From: Nitrospira japonica
GTDB taxonomy: Bacteria; Nitrospirota; Nitrospiria; Nitrospirales; Nitrospiraceae
Reading direction: 5' to 3'
Assembly (NCBI RefSeq): GCF_900169565.1
Contig: NZ_LT828648.1
Location: 3,074,501-3,138,500, forward strand
DNA length: 64,000 bases
The first letter of the stretch is position 1. Each line of letters begins with the position of its first letter. This document shows, in pieces, positions 45,647-54,502 of this stretch. Below the pieces are notes generated by a model, which was not told the DNA's origin, ran no database searches, and saw only the letters and a list, made by a program, of their open reading frames with translations. A program made the translations under genes and the position numbers.

Positions 45647-48172
45647 ATGCTCGACATCGACACCAAGCGTCGCATCGACACCGCTCGTGACATTCTCGTG
45701 GGGAAGGTGCCTGATCCAAAATCCCAGGTCGAACAGATCACCATCGCCCTCATCTACAAGTTCATGGACGACATGGATGCCGAGGCTGAGGTGCTCGGCG
45801 GCAAGAGGAAGTTCTTTAGCGGCGACTTCGCGCGGTACGGCTGGGCCAAGCTCATGCGTTCAGGGTTGGGCGGTCATGAAACCTTGGCACTCTATGCGGA
45901 GGCGGTTACCAAAATGCCGGAGAATCCCGGCATCCCCCTCCTCTTCCGTGAGATCTTTAAGAACGCGTTCTTGCCCTATCGTGACCCAGAAACCCTCAAG
46001 GCCTTCCTGAAAGTCATCGATGAATTCGAGTATGACCATTCCGAACGGCTCGGAGATGCCTTCGAATACTTGCTGTCCGTCCTGGGCAGCCAGGGCGATG
46101 CGGGACAATTCCGCACGCCGCGGCACATCATCGATTTCATCGTCGCCATCATCGCCCCGAAAAAGCACGAGACCGTTCTTGACCCGGCCTGCGGCACGGC
46201 TGGCTTTCTGATCTCGTCGTACAAGCACATCCTCAAGACCAACACCGACAAGGACGGCCACAGCACCCTCACTCCAGATGAGCGCGGACGGCTGGCCGTC
46301 AACTTCAAGGGCTACGACATCTCACCCGACATGGTGCGCCTGTCGCTGGTCAACCTGTACCTGCACGGCTTCACCGATCCGCATGTTTACGAGTACGACA
46401 CCCTCACCAGCCAGGACCGCTGGAACGAGTATGCAGACGTCATCCTCGCCAACCCACCCTTCATGTCGCCGAAGGGCGGCATCAAGCCACACAACCGCTT
46501 CTCGGTTCAGAGCAAGCGTAGCGAGGTGCTGTTCGTGGACTACATGGCCGAGCATCTGACTCCGAATGGCCGCGCCGGCATCATCGTGCCCGAGGGCGTC
46601 ATCTTTCAGAGCCAGACCGCCTACACGCAACTGCGCAAGATGCTGGTGGAGGACTACCTCATTGCCGTCGTGTCGTTGCCAGCGGGCGTGTTCAATCCCT
46701 ACTCCGGCGTCAAAACCTCGATCCTCATCCTCGACAAGGCTTTGGCGAAGCAGACAGGTACTATCGCTTTCTTCAAGATCGAGAACGACGGCTTCGGCCT
46801 AGGCGCCCAACGCCGCCCCATCGGCAAGAATGACCTGCCTCAAGCCCGCGCCGAGATCATCGAATACCTGCGCCGCCTGTGCGCGCGGGTGTCGGTGGAT
46901 GGCTTTAAGCCAGCCCTCGGGCTTCTGGTACAGAAGGAGAAGATCGCCTCGAATGGGGACTACAACCTGAGTGGGGAGCGGTATCGGGAGAATGGCGCGA
47001 AGATGGCACAATATCCCCACAAGCAGCTTGGCGAGATTTGCGAGGTGAACCCTACACAGACCGATCCCCAGAAGCTGTTTGATGGCTGGTTCAATTACAT
47101 TGATATCTCCTGTGTCGAGAATGATACCGGAAAGTTCCTTGGAGCGAATAAGCTGAATGTAAGTGAAGCACCAAGCCGAGCCCGTAGAGTTATTGCCAAT
47201 GAGGACGTGTTGCTCTCGACAGTGCGCCCTAATTTAAGAGCATTCACTATCATCTCAGACGTTCCTGAACGTGCGATAGCCTCGACAGGATTCTCAGTTC
47301 TCCGCGCGAAGCCGGATCGGCTGATCCCTCAATTCCTGATCCAAATGCTCAGAGGAGAACACGCGTTGGATCAGATGGTCGGAATGATGGGAAAGGGCGC
47401 ATACCCGAGTATCAATCAAACGGACGTCGAGACGATCGAAATTCCCCTCCCGCCGCTAGAAGTACAGAAGGAAATCGTGGCGGATATCGAAGCCTACCAG
47501 AAGGTCATCGATGGTGCTCGCGCTGTCCTCGACAACTACCGCCCCCACATACCCATCCACCCTAATTGGCCTATGGTGGAGTTTCCCGAAGTAGTCTTTT
47601 TCCAGGAAGGACCAGGCATCCGCAACTGGCAGTTCACTTCAGCAGGGATCAAGCTGCTCAATGTAAAGAACATCGTTGGGGATCGGGTAATCCTAGAAAA
47701 TTCTGACAAGTTCATTTCTGCGGAGGAGTTTGATCAGAAGTATCACCACTTTCAGGTGGAGGATGGCGACATTATCATGGCAAGCTCCGGCGCCACCTAT
47801 GGCAAAAACGCGCATTTTATAGATCCTGGATATCCTGTGATTGTGAACACGAGTACGATCCGTGTTCATCCACGGGACGAATCCAGGATTCTCCAGGACT
47901 ACATCAAACTCTTCCTCGATAGCGATTCGTTCAAATGGCAGATCGACAGGCTGATCACAGGTTCAGCTCAGCCAAACTTCGGGCCATCACATCTCAAACA
48001 GGTGAAAATACCACTCCCGCCGCTTGCCACACAGGAGAAAATCGTGGCCGAGATCGAAGCCGAGCAGGCACTGGTCAATGCCAACCATGAGTTGGTAGCT
48101 CGCATGGAAAAGAAGATACAGGCCACGCTTGATCGCGTCTGGGGTGAAGACACGGAAGAAGGTGTGCCATGA
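45647..48172 (+). CDS. Fused type I modification-specificity protein (HsdM-HsdS)
   Basis: An 841-aa protein. Residues about 1-440 are the N6-adenine methylase: helical N-terminus, SAM motif I VLDPACGTAGFLISSYKH (residues 178 on) and catalytic NPPF (about 269-272, ILANPPFMSPKGG). Residues about 450-840 are a specificity subunit with two target-recognition domains. Each TRD ends in the usual conserved helix (IPLPPLEVQKEIVADIEAYQ and IPLPPLATQEKIVAEIEAEQ). HsdM and HsdS are normally separate genes, so the fusion is unusual. It would recognise a bipartite site. The start overlaps no gene but follows hsdR by 8 bp; the stop overlaps the RloC-like gene by ATGA. Confidence 0.92.
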   Translation: MLDIDTKRRIDTARDILVGKVPDPKSQVEQITIALIYKFMDDMDAEAEVLGGKRKFFSGDFARYGWAKLMRSGLGGHETLALYAEAVTKMPENPGIPLLFREIFKNAFLPYRDPETLKAFLKVIDEFEYDHSERLGDAFEYLLSVLGSQGDAGQFRTPRHIIDFIVAIIAPKKHETVLDPACGTAGFLISSYKHILKTNTDKDGHSTLTPDERGRLAVNFKGYDISPDMVRLSLVNLYLHGFTDPHVYEYDTLTSQDRWNEYADVILANPPFMSPKGGIKPHNRFSVQSKRSEVLFVDYMAEHLTPNGRAGIIVPEGVIFQSQTAYTQLRKMLVEDYLIAVVSLPAGVFNPYSGVKTSILILDKALAKQTGTIAFFKIENDGFGLGAQRRPIGKNDLPQARAEIIEYLRRLCARVSVDGFKPALGLLVQKEKIASNGDYNLSGERYRENGAKMAQYPHKQLGEICEVNPTQTDPQKLFDGWFNYIDISCVENDTGKFLGANKLNVSEAPSRARRVIANEDVLLSTVRPNLRAFTIISDVPERAIASTGFSVLRAKPDRLIPQFLIQMLRGEHALDQMVGMMGKGAYPSINQTDVETIEIPLPPLEVQKEIVADIEAYQKVIDGARAVLDNYRPHIPIHPNWPMVEFPEVVFFQEGPGIRNWQFTSAGIKLLNVKNIVGDRVILENSDKFISAEEFDQKYHHFQVEDGDIIMASSGATYGKNAHFIDPGYPVIVNTSTIRVHPRDESRILQDYIKLFLDSDSFKWQIDRLITGSAQPNFGPSHLKQVKIPLPPLATQEKIVAEIEAEQALVNANHELVARMEKKIQATLDRVWGEDTEEGVP

Positions 48173-50394
48173 TCGAGTCCATCACGATCACTCAAGTCGC
48201 GACTTATGGCCACGAACCCCAAGAAATGGCCGACTTGTCACAGTTCAATTTCCTATTCGGATCGAATGGTACGGGGAAGACTACAATTAGCCGCATCATT
48301 GTCGATGAGGCCGCCTTTCCAGGTTGCCAGATAACCTGGAAGGCAGGGACAAGGTTAGAGACGCTGGTATACAACAGCGATTTCGTGGAGCGGAACTTCA
48401 ATCAGTCAGTGGAACTGAAAGGAGTGTTCACCCTCGGAGAGAAACAAGTTGATACGCTGGAGAAAATCTCCGTGGCAAAAAAGGAACTCGATGAGTTGAC
48501 CAAGAAGATAGAAAATCTGACTCAGAACCTACAGGGTGTGGATGGCGCGGGTGGCAAAAAGGGCGAGTTAGTGTCTCTTGAGGAAGAGTTCAAGAACAAA
48601 TGCTGGGAGCAGAAGCAGAAGCACGACACAAAGCTACAAGGTGCCTTTGAGGGCTATCGGAACAATGCTAAGAACTTCAAGGACAAAGTCCTCCAGGAAT
48701 CGACTTCCAACAACGCGGCACTCCTGCTGCAGGTAGAGCTGGAGAGGAAAGCGGAAGTCATCTTCGGCCCAACCCCAACGACCGAACCAGCCGTCCCCAT
48801 CATTGATATGAGCAGGCTCTTGGCACACGAAGGCAATCCTATCCTGAAAAAACGAGTTATCGGCAAGGACGATGTGGACATCGCCATGATGATCCACAAG
48901 CTCGGCAACAGCGATTGGGTTCGACAGGGGCGGCCATTCTACGAGAAAAACGATGGAGTGTGTCCATTCTGCCAGCAAGATACGAAACAGTCGTTTGCGC
49001 AGGGACTGAATGAGTACTTCGACAAGGCGTTTGCCGCTGATACCAAGACCATCAGTGAACTCGTTGCCAATTACGCAACTGACGCCGATCAGGTTCAGCA
49101 ACAGCTCGCGTCGCTCACTGCATCGCTGTCGAAGTTTCTCGACATCGAAAAACTGAAGGCGGAGAAGGAACTGCTCGATTCGAAGGTCACTGTCAACAAC
49201 CAACGGCTTGAAGGCAAGAAGAAAGAGGCAAGTCAGGTTGTTGAACTGGAAACTCTCGCCAGCATGGCTGAGGCTATCAATGCACTGGCAAGTTCAGCAA
49301 ATACCGTCATCGCCGAACACAACAAGACCGTTGATAATCTACCTCAAGAGAAAAAGACATTGACAGCGCAAGTGTGGAAGTTCTTGCTGGAAGAGATCAA
49401 AACCGATTTGTCTGCATATCAGACGAGACGCGAAGGTCTGAACAAAGCCATCTCTAACTTAAGTGACCAGATTCAAACTGCCGAAGCAGACAAGAAGAAG
49501 AAATTCGCCCAAATTCGAGAACTCGAAAAGCAGACCACGAGCGTTCAGCCAACCATTGATGCCATCAACAGCCTGCTGTCCTCTTTCGGATTTCAAAGCT
49601 TCAACCTCGCCAAGGCAGCGAACGGCACATCCTACAAACTGGTTCGACCGGACGGATCCGACGCCAAAGCGACTCTCAGCGAAGGGGAGAAGAACTTCGT
49701 CACTTTTCTCTACTTCTATCACCTTCTGAGAGGGAGCAATTCGGAAAGCGGGATGACTGTCGATCGGGTCGTCGTGTTCGACGATCCGGTTTCCAGCCTC
49801 GACAGTGACATCCTGTTCATCGTGGGAAGCCTCATCAAGGGATTGTTTGATGACGTCCGCAATAACACCGGACATACCAAGCAGGTGTTCGTTCTTACTC
49901 ACAACGCTTATTTCCACAGAGAGGTTACCTTCAATCCGAAGCGAAGTAATGACAAGGCAATGAGCGAGGAAACCTTTTGGGTAGTTCGAAAATCTGGCCA
50001 ACTATCAAAGCTAGACAGACATACAACCAATCCCATCAAAACATCCTACGACTTGCTTTGGGCTGAAGTCAGAAGTCCGCATTATTCAAATCTCACAATT
50101 CAGAATACTCTTCGACGGATCCTTGAGAGCTACTTCAAAATACTCGGTGGAGTTGATCCAGATAGTATTTGCGGAATGTTTGAGGGAAAAGACAAGCTGC
50201 TCTGCAAGTCTTTGTTCTCGTGGGTGAATGCTGGTTCTCATCATGCCTTAGATGACTTATACGTGTCGTCTGATGATTCGGCGGCAGAAGCATATTTCCG
50301 GGTCTTCAGAGAAATCTTTGAGAAGTCACAGCATATCGCTCACTACAAGATGATGATGGGTGATACCTCTGCAGGGAAATCGGTTGACTTCTAA
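48169..50394 (+). CDS. RloC-like AAA_13 ATPase, putative anticodon nuclease
   Basis: A 741-aa ABC/SMC-type ATPase. Walker A is NFLFGSNGTGKTTISRII (about residues 31-39), the signature is LSEGEKNFVTFLYFY (about 503), Walker B is VVVFDDPVSSLDSD (about 534) and the H-loop is VFVLTHNAYFH (about 575). Between the ATPase halves are long coiled coils broken by CPFCQQDT (C265, C268), a zinc-hook-like CxxC. C-terminal residues LRRILESYFKILGG (R-x3-E) and SWVNAGSHHALDD (His) could form the Arg-Glu-His site of PrrC/RloC tRNases. In those systems the nuclease guards a type I enzyme and cuts tRNA when restriction fails. The ATGA overlap with hsdMS supports this. Nuclease activity is inferred, not shown. 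Confidence 0.8.
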   Translation: MIESITITQVATYGHEPQEMADLSQFNFLFGSNGTGKTTISRIIVDEAAFPGCQITWKAGTRLETLVYNSDFVERNFNQSVELKGVFTLGEKQVDTLEKISVAKKELDELTKKIENLTQNLQGVDGAGGKKGELVSLEEEFKNKCWEQKQKHDTKLQGAFEGYRNNAKNFKDKVLQESTSNNAALLLQVELERKAEVIFGPTPTTEPAVPIIDMSRLLAHEGNPILKKRVIGKDDVDIAMMIHKLGNSDWVRQGRPFYEKNDGVCPFCQQDTKQSFAQGLNEYFDKAFAADTKTISELVANYATDADQVQQQLASLTASLSKFLDIEKLKAEKELLDSKVTVNNQRLEGKKKEASQVVELETLASMAEAINALASSANTVIAEHNKTVDNLPQEKKTLTAQVWKFLLEEIKTDLSAYQTRREGLNKAISNLSDQIQTAEADKKKKFAQIRELEKQTTSVQPTIDAINSLLSSFGFQSFNLAKAANGTSYKLVRPDGSDAKATLSEGEKNFVTFLYFYHLLRGSNSESGMTVDRVVVFDDPVSSLDSDILFIVGSLIKGLFDDVRNNTGHTKQVFVLTHNAYFHREVTFNPKRSNDKAMSEETFWVVRKSGQLSKLDRHTTNPIKTSYDLLWAEVRSPHYSNLTIQNTLRRILESYFKILGGVDPDSICGMFEGKDKLLCKSLFSWVNAGSHHALDDLYVSSDDSAAEAYFRVFREIFEKSQHIAHYKMMMGDTSAGKSVDF

Positions 50395-51733
50395 AGCACG
50401 CGAAGCGTTTGGTCTGCATAGTCTTGGCTGGAGCAGCTTCCAGCAATTGTGTCTCACGATCACAAGGGAAGTTTTGGGGCAGACCGTAGAGTCGTTTCTC
50501 GATTCTGGAGATGGTGGAAGGGACGGGGCATTCGTAGGTACATGGAAGACTGCAAGACAGGAACATCTCAGCGGCCCGTTCGTAGTCCAGTGCAAGTTCA
50601 CTAGCAAGATCAACTTCACTCTAAAGGCATCCGATCTCTTCGATGAGGCGAAAAAGGTAAAGAAACTCGTTACACGGGGACTCTGTGATTCCTATGTGCT
50701 CATGACAAATGCCGAAATTTCGGGTACAGGAGCAGAGAAAATCCAGTCCGTTTTCAAGGCAGTCGGTGTGAAGCACGTCGTTACGTTCGGCTCTACCTGG
50801 ATAAATCAGCAAATCCGCGAGAGTAAGCGCTTGCGCATGCTCGTTCCACGAGTCTACGGGCTAGGGGATTTGAGCCAGATTCTCGACGAGCGTGCCTACT
50901 TGTAGGCTCAAGCCATCCTGGAATCAATGCGCGAAGACCTTGCCAAAGTTGTCGTCACCGATGCCTATCGAAGAGCCGTCGACGCGATCAACAAACACAG
51001 TTTCGTGTTACTCATCGGCGAACCTGCGGCAGGTAAGACGACCATCGCGTCCCTGCTGGCAATGGCTGCACTCGACCAGTGGAATGCCCCGACACTCAAG
51101 CTCGACGATCCCGGCAAGGTCGCTGAACACTGGAACCCAGACGAGCCATCGCAATTCTTCTGGCTGGACGATGCGTTTGGGGTCACCCAGTACGAAGACT
51201 TCCTCGTTCACCGATGGAACCACATCTTGCCGCAGATCCGGCCGATGCTCCGCAAAGGAGCGAAGATCGTCATGACCTCGCGCGACTACATCTACAACCG
51301 CGCACGCAGGGACCTGAAGGGAAGTGCTTTCCCACTGCTAAAAGAGAGCCAGGTTGTGATCGACGTTCATGACTTGTCCGCCGATGAAAAACGGCAGATT
51401 CTCTACAATCATCTCAAGCTCGGAAAGCAGCCGCACTCGTTTCGAGTCGACATCAAGCCTTACCTCGAAGGCGTTGCGAGCCATCCGCGTTTCATCCCCG
51501 AAACGGCGCGACGCCTGGCCGACCCGCTCTTCACGAGAGACTTATTTATTGATCAGTACTACGTCGGTCAATTCGTTGAAAGGCGCGAGCAACTTCTTCA
51601 AGACATCCTCCAGGGGCTCGACACCGACAGCAAAGCTGCACTCGCATTGATCTACATGCGCAATGGCCATCTGGAAAGTCCGGTCGAACTCCAGCCTTCA
51701 GAGGCACACGCTCTTGAACGCCTTGAGGGATGA
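50360..51733 (+). pseudogene. Restriction-endonuclease-STAND (nSTAND3) gene, split by TAG and 3'-truncated
   Basis: One frame runs from GTG 50360 to 51733 with a single TAG at 50903-50905. The first part (181 aa) is a PD-(D/E)xK nuclease: SFQQLCLTITREVLGQTVES, then DSGDGGRDGAFVGTW and FVVQCKFTSK (QCK). The second part continues AQAILESMREDLAKVVVTDA and has the NTPase P-loop FVLLIGEPAAGKTTIASLLA, with FFWLDDAFGVTQYED and KIVMTSRDYIYNRA, as in nSTAND3 proteins. CAG to TAG would explain the break. The 3' end runs into the GGGACAGGCTA inverted repeat and the usual long C-terminal part is absent. Separate start at 50927 (ATG) could yield a 268-aa NTPase fragment. Likely a dead defence gene, or two expressed fragments. 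Confidence 0.75.
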
Positions 51734-51737
51734 AAAA

Positions 51738-51801
51738 GGGGACAGGCTACTTTTCCCAATAATTGGCAGCTCACAAAGTTGCCAGAAAACTAGCCTGTCC
51801 C
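51738..51801. repeat. GGGACAGGCTA inverted repeat, best copy
   Basis: Left arm GGGACAGGCTACTTTTC (51738-51754) pairs with right arm GAAAACTAGCCTGTCCC (51785-51801) with one mismatch; a smaller TGGCA/TGCCA stem lies inside. A T-run (CATTTTTTGG) follows. It stands between convergent genes and could terminate both. The repeat forms the end of the truncated nSTAND reading frame. Confidence 0.88.
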
Positions 51802-51830
51802 ATTTTTTGGTCTCCTTTTTCTGTCTCAGT

Positions 51831-51860
51831 TCTTGGGATTTGAATTTTGGTGCTTGGGAG
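51831..51860. repeat. AT-rich repeat, short
   Basis: TTGGGATTTGAATTTTGGTG belongs to the same vocabulary as the larger arrays, in reverse sense. It overlaps nothing coding. Confidence 0.7.
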
Positions 51861-51865
51861 CCACC

Positions 51866-52291
51866 TCAATCCCCGTGGCGGCAGTCTCTCGTTCTCTTTC
51901 CATCAAGTGTCATAATCGGAATCTCCGTTCCGGATTTTTTCGACTTGGCGTGGCGCTTGACGGCAAACTGGGTGGCCGATACCATTCCATCTACATGAAC
52001 GGTCGAGTTGGGGGTCTCGACGTCATAGGTTATTTTCCCTCCTTGCACGGAGAGATTGCTCACGGTGAATCCTGGAACTGGGCGATACTTTTTGGCGAAG
52101 GCGTAGTTCAACACACTGTCCGGATCGGCCAGATGCTCGGCCGTCACACAGCGGTTGCGCATCTCCGAGCTCGGCCCGCCGCTCACCGCCACCTCATAGT
52201 AGCCTGGTAGCAGAGGAAACGATTCCGCCTGCGCTGCTTGTGCCGATGCCACCAATACCATCGCGACAACGGCCATGTATGCAAGCTTCAT
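51866..52291 (-). CDS. DUF3617-like exported protein
   Basis: A 141-aa protein with signal peptide MKLAYMAVVAMVLVASAQAA. The mature part, FPLLPGYYEVAVSGGPSSEM, RNRCVTAEHLADP and GKITYDVETPNSTVHVDGMV, follows the DUF3617 plan (G-x-(W/Y)-E followed by a CxT/CV motif and a beta sheet with two cysteines). Cysteines in RNRCVT and TRDCRHG may form a disulfide. The family's function is not known to me. The downstream side is the inverted repeat that ends the nSTAND gene. Confidence 0.65.
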   Translation of the reverse strand: MKLAYMAVVAMVLVASAQAAQAESFPLLPGYYEVAVSGGPSSEMRNRCVTAEHLADPDSVLNYAFAKKYRPVPGFTVSNLSVQGGKITYDVETPNSTVHVDGMVSATQFAVKRHAKSKKSGTEIPIMTLDGKRTRDCRHGD

Positions 52292-52499
52292 GAAGCTCCT
52301 TTTTTCTGTTAAGTGCCCATCACCAGTTCAAGTGCACGGCCCGAATTATTCTGCTCATCGGCTACGCCTGTCAATAATGGATCGGTCCGCAGGCTGGGTC
52401 GGCTCACACCATCCGCGCCATGCACAAAGTTCTTTGCTTCGGTCAGTAAACCAGCTAAGAATGAGTGCTCGCCTTCACTATCAAGAAGAGGAGAAGAAC

Positions 52500-52904
52500 G
52501 TGAACTTTGCCATGTGCGCTTGGAAGACGACGTGCGTTGGGCTTGCGCTCTGTACGCTACTGGCCGGCTGCGGCTCCATCATTCATGGCAGCAGACAAAC
52601 GGTTTCCTTTGATTCCACGCCTGCAGGTGCGATCGTCAAGCTGCAGAATGGCACCAGCTTCACGACGCCTCATAGCGAAGAGCTCCGCCGAGCAGAGGAG
52701 CATACGGTCACGATAGAGAAGGATGGCTACGAACCGGCAAGGATTGCGATCAAGCGAGATTTCAATGGCGTTGCGACCATTCTTGGAAATATTCTCTGGC
52801 TCATTCCGGGCGTCATTGTGGACGTTCTCGTAGGCGGGGCTTGGACGCTCGATCCTGAACACGTCAACGTGCAGTTGGTGGAACAGAAAACGAAAGTAGA
52901 ATAA
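52500..52904 (+). CDS. PEGA-like lipoprotein
   Basis: A 134-aa predicted lipoprotein starting at GTG 52500, 6 nt after AGGAG. The lipobox is TLLAGCGSI. The mature domain has RQTVSFDSTPAGAIVKLQNG and HTVTIEKDGYEPARIAIKRD, the PEGA-type pattern (V-x-S-x-P-x-G-A-x-V and KxGY). It ends in a hydrophobic hairpin (GNILWLIPGVIVDVLVGGAW) as in small phage- or plasmid-type lipoproteins. Function is unknown. Confidence 0.7.
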   Translation: MNFAMCAWKTTCVGLALCTLLAGCGSIIHGSRQTVSFDSTPAGAIVKLQNGTSFTTPHSEELRRAEEHTVTIEKDGYEPARIAIKRDFNGVATILGNILWLIPGVIVDVLVGGAWTLDPEHVNVQLVEQKTKVE

Positions 52905-52940
52905 GCGCACATTCTCTGCAGACCTGTGTTTTTCTTCCCC

Positions 52941-52965
52941 TTAGTTTCGGATTTCGAATTTGCCA
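52941..52965. repeat. AT-rich repeat, short
   Basis: TTTCGGATTTCGAATTTGCC, a short reverse-sense member of the AT-rich repeat family, upstream of the DUF433 gene. Confidence 0.75.
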
Positions 52966-53053
52966 CCCTGAGTCCATTCTGGTCCATCTTAATTGGTTGA
53001 AAATTGCATTTGACAGCCGACGAGCTTAGAATCGCGTTGATCGGAACGTTTCC

Positions 53054-53269
53054 ATGATACGTCATTCGCTCATTACTTCCAGCCCGGATATCCTCGGCGG
53101 AACGCCTGTGTTCCGTGACACCCGCGTGCCAGTCCAGACTCTCATTGAATATTTGGAGGGGGGACAGACCATCGATGATTTTCTCGAGGGATTTCCAACC
53201 GTCACGCGTGAGCAAGTGATTGCCTTCCTCGAGGAAGCGAAAACCCGCATGTTGCCCGTCGCTTCGTGA
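53054..53269 (+). CDS. DUF433 antitoxin-like protein
   Basis: A 71-aa protein: SSPDILGGTPVFRDTRVPVQ then TLIEYLEGGQTIDDFLEGFP, the DUF433 helix-turn-helix signature, and VTREQVIAFLEEAKTRML at the end. DUF433 proteins pair with DUF5615 PIN-like proteins, and the partner gene starts inside its stop (GTGA overlap at 53266). It probably binds DNA and neutralises or represses the partner. The gene looks intact while its partner is broken. Confidence 0.88.
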   Translation: MIRHSLITSSPDILGGTPVFRDTRVPVQTLIEYLEGGQTIDDFLEGFPTVTREQVIAFLEEAKTRMLPVAS

Positions 53270-53586
53270 AACTTCTCCTCGACGAGTGTATCGATTGTCG
53301 ACTGGCCAATTAGATTGAAGGCCATGAGGTTGTCACGGTCCCTCAGGCTGGCTGGTCCGGCGTTCAGAACGGCGATCTCCTGAGGCGGGCGGAGGGACAA
53401 TACGATGTTTTTGTGACAGTAGATCGCAATGTTGCATTCCAACAGCACCTTCCGCAATTTGCCATTGCGGTCGTCCTCCTCCAGGCACCGACTAATCGTC
53501 TAAAAGATCTTCGGGCGTTACTCCCTGAACTCCATCGGATTCTGCCGACTGCGCCAAAAAGTCAGATGACGGTGGTTACTGCTTAG
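53266..53586 (+). pseudogene. DUF5615 PIN-like toxin gene interrupted by TAG
   Basis: GTG 53266 begins VKLLLDECIDCRLAN, the classical DUF5615 opening (KLLLDExxxxxLA). TAG at 53311-53313 stops it at codon 16. Continuing in frame gives IEGHEVVTVPQAGWSGVQNG and YDVFVTVDRNVAFQQHLPQF, ending TVVTA at 53586; all family landmarks (D in FVTVDRN) remain. Only a single codon is bad, so the inactivation is recent or the TAG is bypassed. It is coupled to the DUF433 gene by a 4-bp overlap. Confidence 0.8.
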
Positions 53587-53685
53587 CGGCCCATTGCTCA
53601 ACTAGTGGGCGTGACATGGCTCGCACACCAGCGATGTGTAGTCCGAACGATCGTATGAGCAGAACGAAAACTGATGGGATAAAAT

Positions 53686-53750
53686 GGGGATATGCTACTT
53701 TTCCAATCAGTTAGCAACCGATGATGTTGGCTAGAAAACTAGCCTGCCCA
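53686..53750. repeat. GGGACAGGCTA inverted repeat, diverged copy
   Basis: GGGGATATGCTACTTTTCC on the left and GAAAACTAGCCTGCCCA on the right resemble the arms of the copy at 51738-51801, with an altered loop. It lies in the 238-bp gap before the CcoN-like gene. Confidence 0.75.
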
Positions 53751-53824
53751 TTTGAGAAGCCGCACAATGATGTGTTCAGTTTCAGTCTTCACTCGAATGC
53801 CACTCACCCCACATGGAGGATTCT

Positions 53825-54199
53825 ATGCTACAGAGTCCTGGAGTCCTATGGATCAAGGCAGCGGTTATTTACCTCATCATCGGAGTCGGCTTTGGCATTT
53901 ACATGGGTGCGTCGGGAAATCACCTCTTGATGCCTGTTCATGCACATTTCAATTTACTTGGGTGGGCATCCTTGGCGCTGGTCGGGTTGATCTACCACCA
54001 TTATCCCGCTGCGGGATCGAATCGATTGGCCACCGTCCAATTCTGGCTCCATAACATTGGTTTGCTGGTAGGTATGGGATTGCTCGTCGCGGTCCTGCGC
54101 GGCAACACGTCAGTCGAGCCGCTGCTCGGCGTGGCATCGATGGTCATCGGCACGGCTGTCGTGCTGTTCGCGATCAATGTTCTCCAGCGAATCAATTGA
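53825..54199 (+). CDS. Small membrane protein resembling an isolated heme-copper oxidase subunit I segment
   Basis: A 124-aa protein with about four membrane helices: WIKAAVIYLIIGVGFGIYMG, LLGWASLALVGLIYHHYPAA, IGLLVGMGLLVAVLRGN and a C-terminal MVIGTAVVLFAINVLQRIN. The HAHFNLLGW and YHHYP motifs are seen in cytochrome c oxidase subunit I-like small proteins and may bind heme through His. It is far too short for a full oxidase (about 450-550 aa). GGAGG stands 5 nt before ATG 53825. Function is unknown; related stand-alone proteins are annotated as oxidase-like. Confidence 0.65.
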   Translation: MLQSPGVLWIKAAVIYLIIGVGFGIYMGASGNHLLMPVHAHFNLLGWASLALVGLIYHHYPAAGSNRLATVQFWLHNIGLLVGMGLLVAVLRGNTSVEPLLGVASMVIGTAVVLFAINVLQRIN

Positions 54200-54249
54200 C
54201 CGGGGCCTCGGAGCCATTTGCAACTCAATATAGGAGTTGAGATGTCGGG

Positions 54250-54275
54250 ATGAAAAAAGGGATAGGCTACTTAAG
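54250..54275. repeat. GGGACAGGCTA element, half copy
   Basis: ATGAAAAAAGGGATAGGCTA followed by CTTAAG is a left half of the inverted repeat at 51738; no matching right arm is seen. Confidence 0.6.
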
Positions 54276-54326
54276 ATAGTGACGGCCGGTGCACACATCT
54301 CCGGGCCCGACGTTCAGCATGTAAGA

Positions 54327-54500
54327 GGCCTGGATTCCCGCTCCCGCTTGGGATTTGAGTTTTGGTGTTTAAGTTTTCTTTTCCATGGTCGGATCTCGCA
54401 TTTCGGATTTTGATATTTGGGATTTGAGTCTTGGCATTTGAGACTTGTGTTCTGTAAGGTTTCGTATTGCGGATTTCGAATTTCGGATTTATATACTTGG
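54327..54500. repeat. AT-rich repeat array with palindrome remnant
   Basis: A palindrome remnant (GGCCTGGATTCCCGCTCCCG, 54327 on) leads into the largest reverse-sense AT-rich array: GGGATTTGAGTTTTGGTG, ATTTCGGATTTTGATATTTG and GCGGATTTCGAATTTCGG among others, up to 54500. The gap 54200-54502 contains only repeats. Confidence 0.85.
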
Positions 54501-54502
54501 GA

